Source: CAYPYS01 sp964445715 (lineage in GTDB: Bacteria; Omnitrophota; Gorgyraeia; Gorgyraeales; Gorgyraeaceae). From it: a DNA stretch of 8,576 bases. Shown here one piece after another: positions 7,779 to 8,576 of the stretch. Position 1 is the stretch's first letter, and every line of letters starts with the position of its first letter. Location of the stretch: contig CAYULJ010000073.1 in assembly GCA_964445715.1 (NCBI GenBank), positions 1-8,576 of the forward strand, in the 5' to 3' direction. A model generated the notes under the pieces. It did not search any database, had not been told where the DNA came from, and saw nothing but the letters and a program-made list of their open reading frames with translations. The position numbers and the translations under genes were made by a program.

Positions 7779-7785
7779 CTCCCCC
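7779..7785 (-). promoter_or_regulatory. Strong ribosome binding site of the small membrane protein gene
   Basis: GGGGGAG on the minus strand ends 6 bases (all A) before ATG 7772-7770. This is the best Shine-Dalgarno in the window. It begins directly after the TGA of the GspH-type gene, and it fixes the start of the small gene. Confidence 0.75.
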
Positions 7786-8253
7786 TCATTCTATCCTGAT
7801 TTTGCCTGTGCTTCCAATGATCGAGATGGTCTTTGAGTTGCCTTGTTTATCGCTAATAGTTATTGAACCACTCCCTCCTTCTATTGCGCCAGTGGAATAG
7901 AATACGACTTTATCGTCTTCAAAGGTTATAGGATCTGTGTCTTCGCTGTCAGGGTTTTTAAATTTTATCGATGGAGGGAGATCGCGTTTTCTTTCAAAAA
8001 GCCTTCCTTCATTGTCTTCTATCCAATACGCTTCATTGTCTTTATCAAAAAATACTATGTATTTTTCTCTATAAGTAATAGCATTGCTCTTCGCGACACG
8101 CAATGTGCCTAAAATAGCCCTCGCAGATGTCTTTAACCGAAGTCCTTTGCCAAACCCGGATGTAAACGGAATAGAAAGACTCAGTATTAATGCTATGACC
8201 GCAAGGACCACGAGCATCTCGACCAATGTAAACCCTTGCTTCTTCATAATCAT
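7786..8253 (-). CDS. gspH: GspH/FimT-type minor pseudopilin (type II secretion or type IV pilus-like)
   Basis: A 155-residue prepilin-like protein. The short basic leader ends in KKQG, followed by FTLVEMLVVLAVIALILSLSIPF: G is at -1, F at +1 and the conserved E at +5, so a prepilin peptidase (GspO/PilD type) should cleave and methylate it. The hydrophobic helix is the membrane and assembly segment. The C-terminal part has the GspH/FimT pattern of beta strands, including VVFYSTGAIEGGSGSITISD and a final STGKIRIE. Known role: minor subunit at the tip of the type II secretion pseudopilus. Its place directly after a gspG-type gene fits T2SS gene order (G then H). Start choice: GTG 8256, ATG 8253 and ATG 8247 are all possible. 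I prefer 8253 because GAG of GGGATGAG lies 6 bases upstream; 8247 would give the shortest typical leader, MKKQG. Family certain; gspH versus fimT less so. Confidence 0.9.
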   Translation of the reverse strand: MIMKKQGFTLVEMLVVLAVIALILSLSIPFTSGFGKGLRLKTSARAILGTLRVAKSNAITYREKYIVFFDKDNEAYWIEDNEGRLFERKRDLPPSIKFKNPDSEDTDPITFEDDKVVFYSTGAIEGGSGSITISDKQGNSKTISIIGSTGKIRIE

Positions 8254-8266
8254 CACTTTCTCATCC

Positions 8267-8307
8267 CTTAAGTTTACACTTCAACAATGTTAAAGTGTAA
8301 ACTTAAG
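8267..8307 (-). repeat. Hairpin repeat, copy 2, between the gspG-type and gspH-type genes
   Basis: Perfect inverted repeat with 15-base arms (8267-8281 and 8293-8307) around the same 11-base loop as copy 1. In the minus-strand RNA the stem extends through a U-G pair and AAC/GUU, giving 19 consecutive pairs capped by a 3-base loop. It sits in the gap between the gspG stop (8324) and the gspH start (8253), with its 3' stem edge directly touching GGGATGAG, the likely ribosome binding region. It could block 3' exonucleases and stabilise the gspG message, or reduce gspH translation, giving a high major-to-minor pseudopilin ratio. That is inference from position and structure. No T-run follows, so it is not a standard terminator. 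Confidence 0.88.
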
Positions 8308-8323
8308 CGCCATGGGATGCTGC

Positions 8324-8576
8324 CTACCAGTTATTAATGTCGTCTCTTTCTGTACCGTCACCCTGGCCATTCGGACCTAGAGAATAAAGGTCATACATGT
8401 ATTCATTGTGCACTCCGGGGTTTACATATACAAAGGCATTGCCCCACGCATCCATGTATTCGTTGTTTTCATTGCGCTCCTGTTCTCTTATCTTAAGATA
8501 TGGACCGTTCCAGTCAAGATCCCCTGGATCCTCAGTAAGCGCGGCTACAAGATTGCTATTGCCAGAATCAGGATAC
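8324..8576 (-). CDS. gspG: GspG-type major pseudopilin, C-terminal part (5' end outside window)
   Basis: The last 83 codons plus stop (TAG 8326-8324) of a gene entering from the right edge. Seen: an LVAALTEDPG region and WNGPYLK, then MDAWGNAFVYVNPGVHNEYMYDLYSLGPNGQ in two overlapping blocks, ending in DGTERDDINNW. This is the calcium-binding C-terminal domain of type II secretion major pseudopilins, whose members typically show GPYLK, DPWGNPY.Y, YDLYSLG.DG and a terminal D(I)..W. The substitution of DPWGNPY by DAWGNAF is mild. The protein forms the pseudopilus shaft in the periplasm. The prepilin leader and hydrophobic helix are not in the window. It is followed by the hairpin repeat and the GspH-type gene, so a T2SS operon probably continues beyond the right edge. 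Confidence 0.9.
   Translation of the reverse strand, partial: YPDSGNSNLVAALTEDPGDLDWNGPYLKIREQERNENNEYMDAWGNAFVYVNPGVHNEYMYDLYSLGPNGQGDGTERDDINNW

Noticed and set aside
7333..8293. Plus-strand open frames opposite the glycosyltransferase, small protein and gspH-type gene
   Set aside because: All are shadows of well supported minus-strand genes with family motifs.
1..8576. CRISPR arrays, tRNA or rRNA genes
   Set aside because: No regularly spaced repeats and no tRNA- or rRNA-like sequence seen; the only repeat pair is the two hairpins 1.5 kb apart.

Overview
The window looks like a contig fragment from an AT-rich Gram-negative bacterium. All genes lie on the minus strand. Arg codons AGA/AGG and Ile codon ATA are frequent, type II secretion pseudopilins are present, and one enormous exported multidomain gene fills three quarters of the window. 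That combination reminds me of Candidatus Omnitrophota or a similar candidate phylum. The assignment is inference from gene style and not from a marker gene.

Read in the direction of transcription (right to left): the 3' end of a gspG-type major pseudopilin gene (8324-8576, cut by the window edge); a hairpin repeat (copy 2, 8267-8307); a GspH/FimT-type minor pseudopilin (7786-8253); a 70-residue single-pass membrane protein of unknown function (7560-7772); a family 2 glycosyltransferase (6729-7559) that starts directly after the previous stop codon; a second copy of the same hairpin repeat (copy 1, 6724-6762) that contains the glycosyltransferase stop codon; about 160 bases of AT-rich leader with a strong extended -10 promoter (6632-6660); and a giant open reading frame from 6557 to beyond position 1 (at least 2185 residues, 3' end not in the window). 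No gene-free stretch exceeds 300 bases.

The giant protein begins with a Sec-type signal peptide. It then carries a winged-helix-like segment, a well preserved poly(A) polymerase/CCA-adding-type nucleotidyltransferase head, a candidate JAMM (HSHP...SxxD) metalloprotease-like segment, a candidate papain-like Cys-His-Asp segment, an HExxH zincin-like motif and a long helical C-terminal part. A nucleotidyltransferase together with three candidate peptidase-like modules in one exported polypeptide is the most striking content of the window. Its role cannot be read from the sequence; an effector, toxin-like or cell-interaction role is speculation.

The second notable item is the repeat. Two 40-base copies are identical over their core and lie in the same orientation. 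They fold better as RNA in the sense of the genes than in the antisense, because a C-A mismatch on the plus strand is a U-G wobble in the minus-strand transcript. One copy supplies the last ten codons and stop of the glycosyltransferase. The other adjoins the ribosome binding region of the GspH-type gene. The pseudopilins, the membrane protein and the glycosyltransferase probably form one transcript, and the giant gene has its own promoter.
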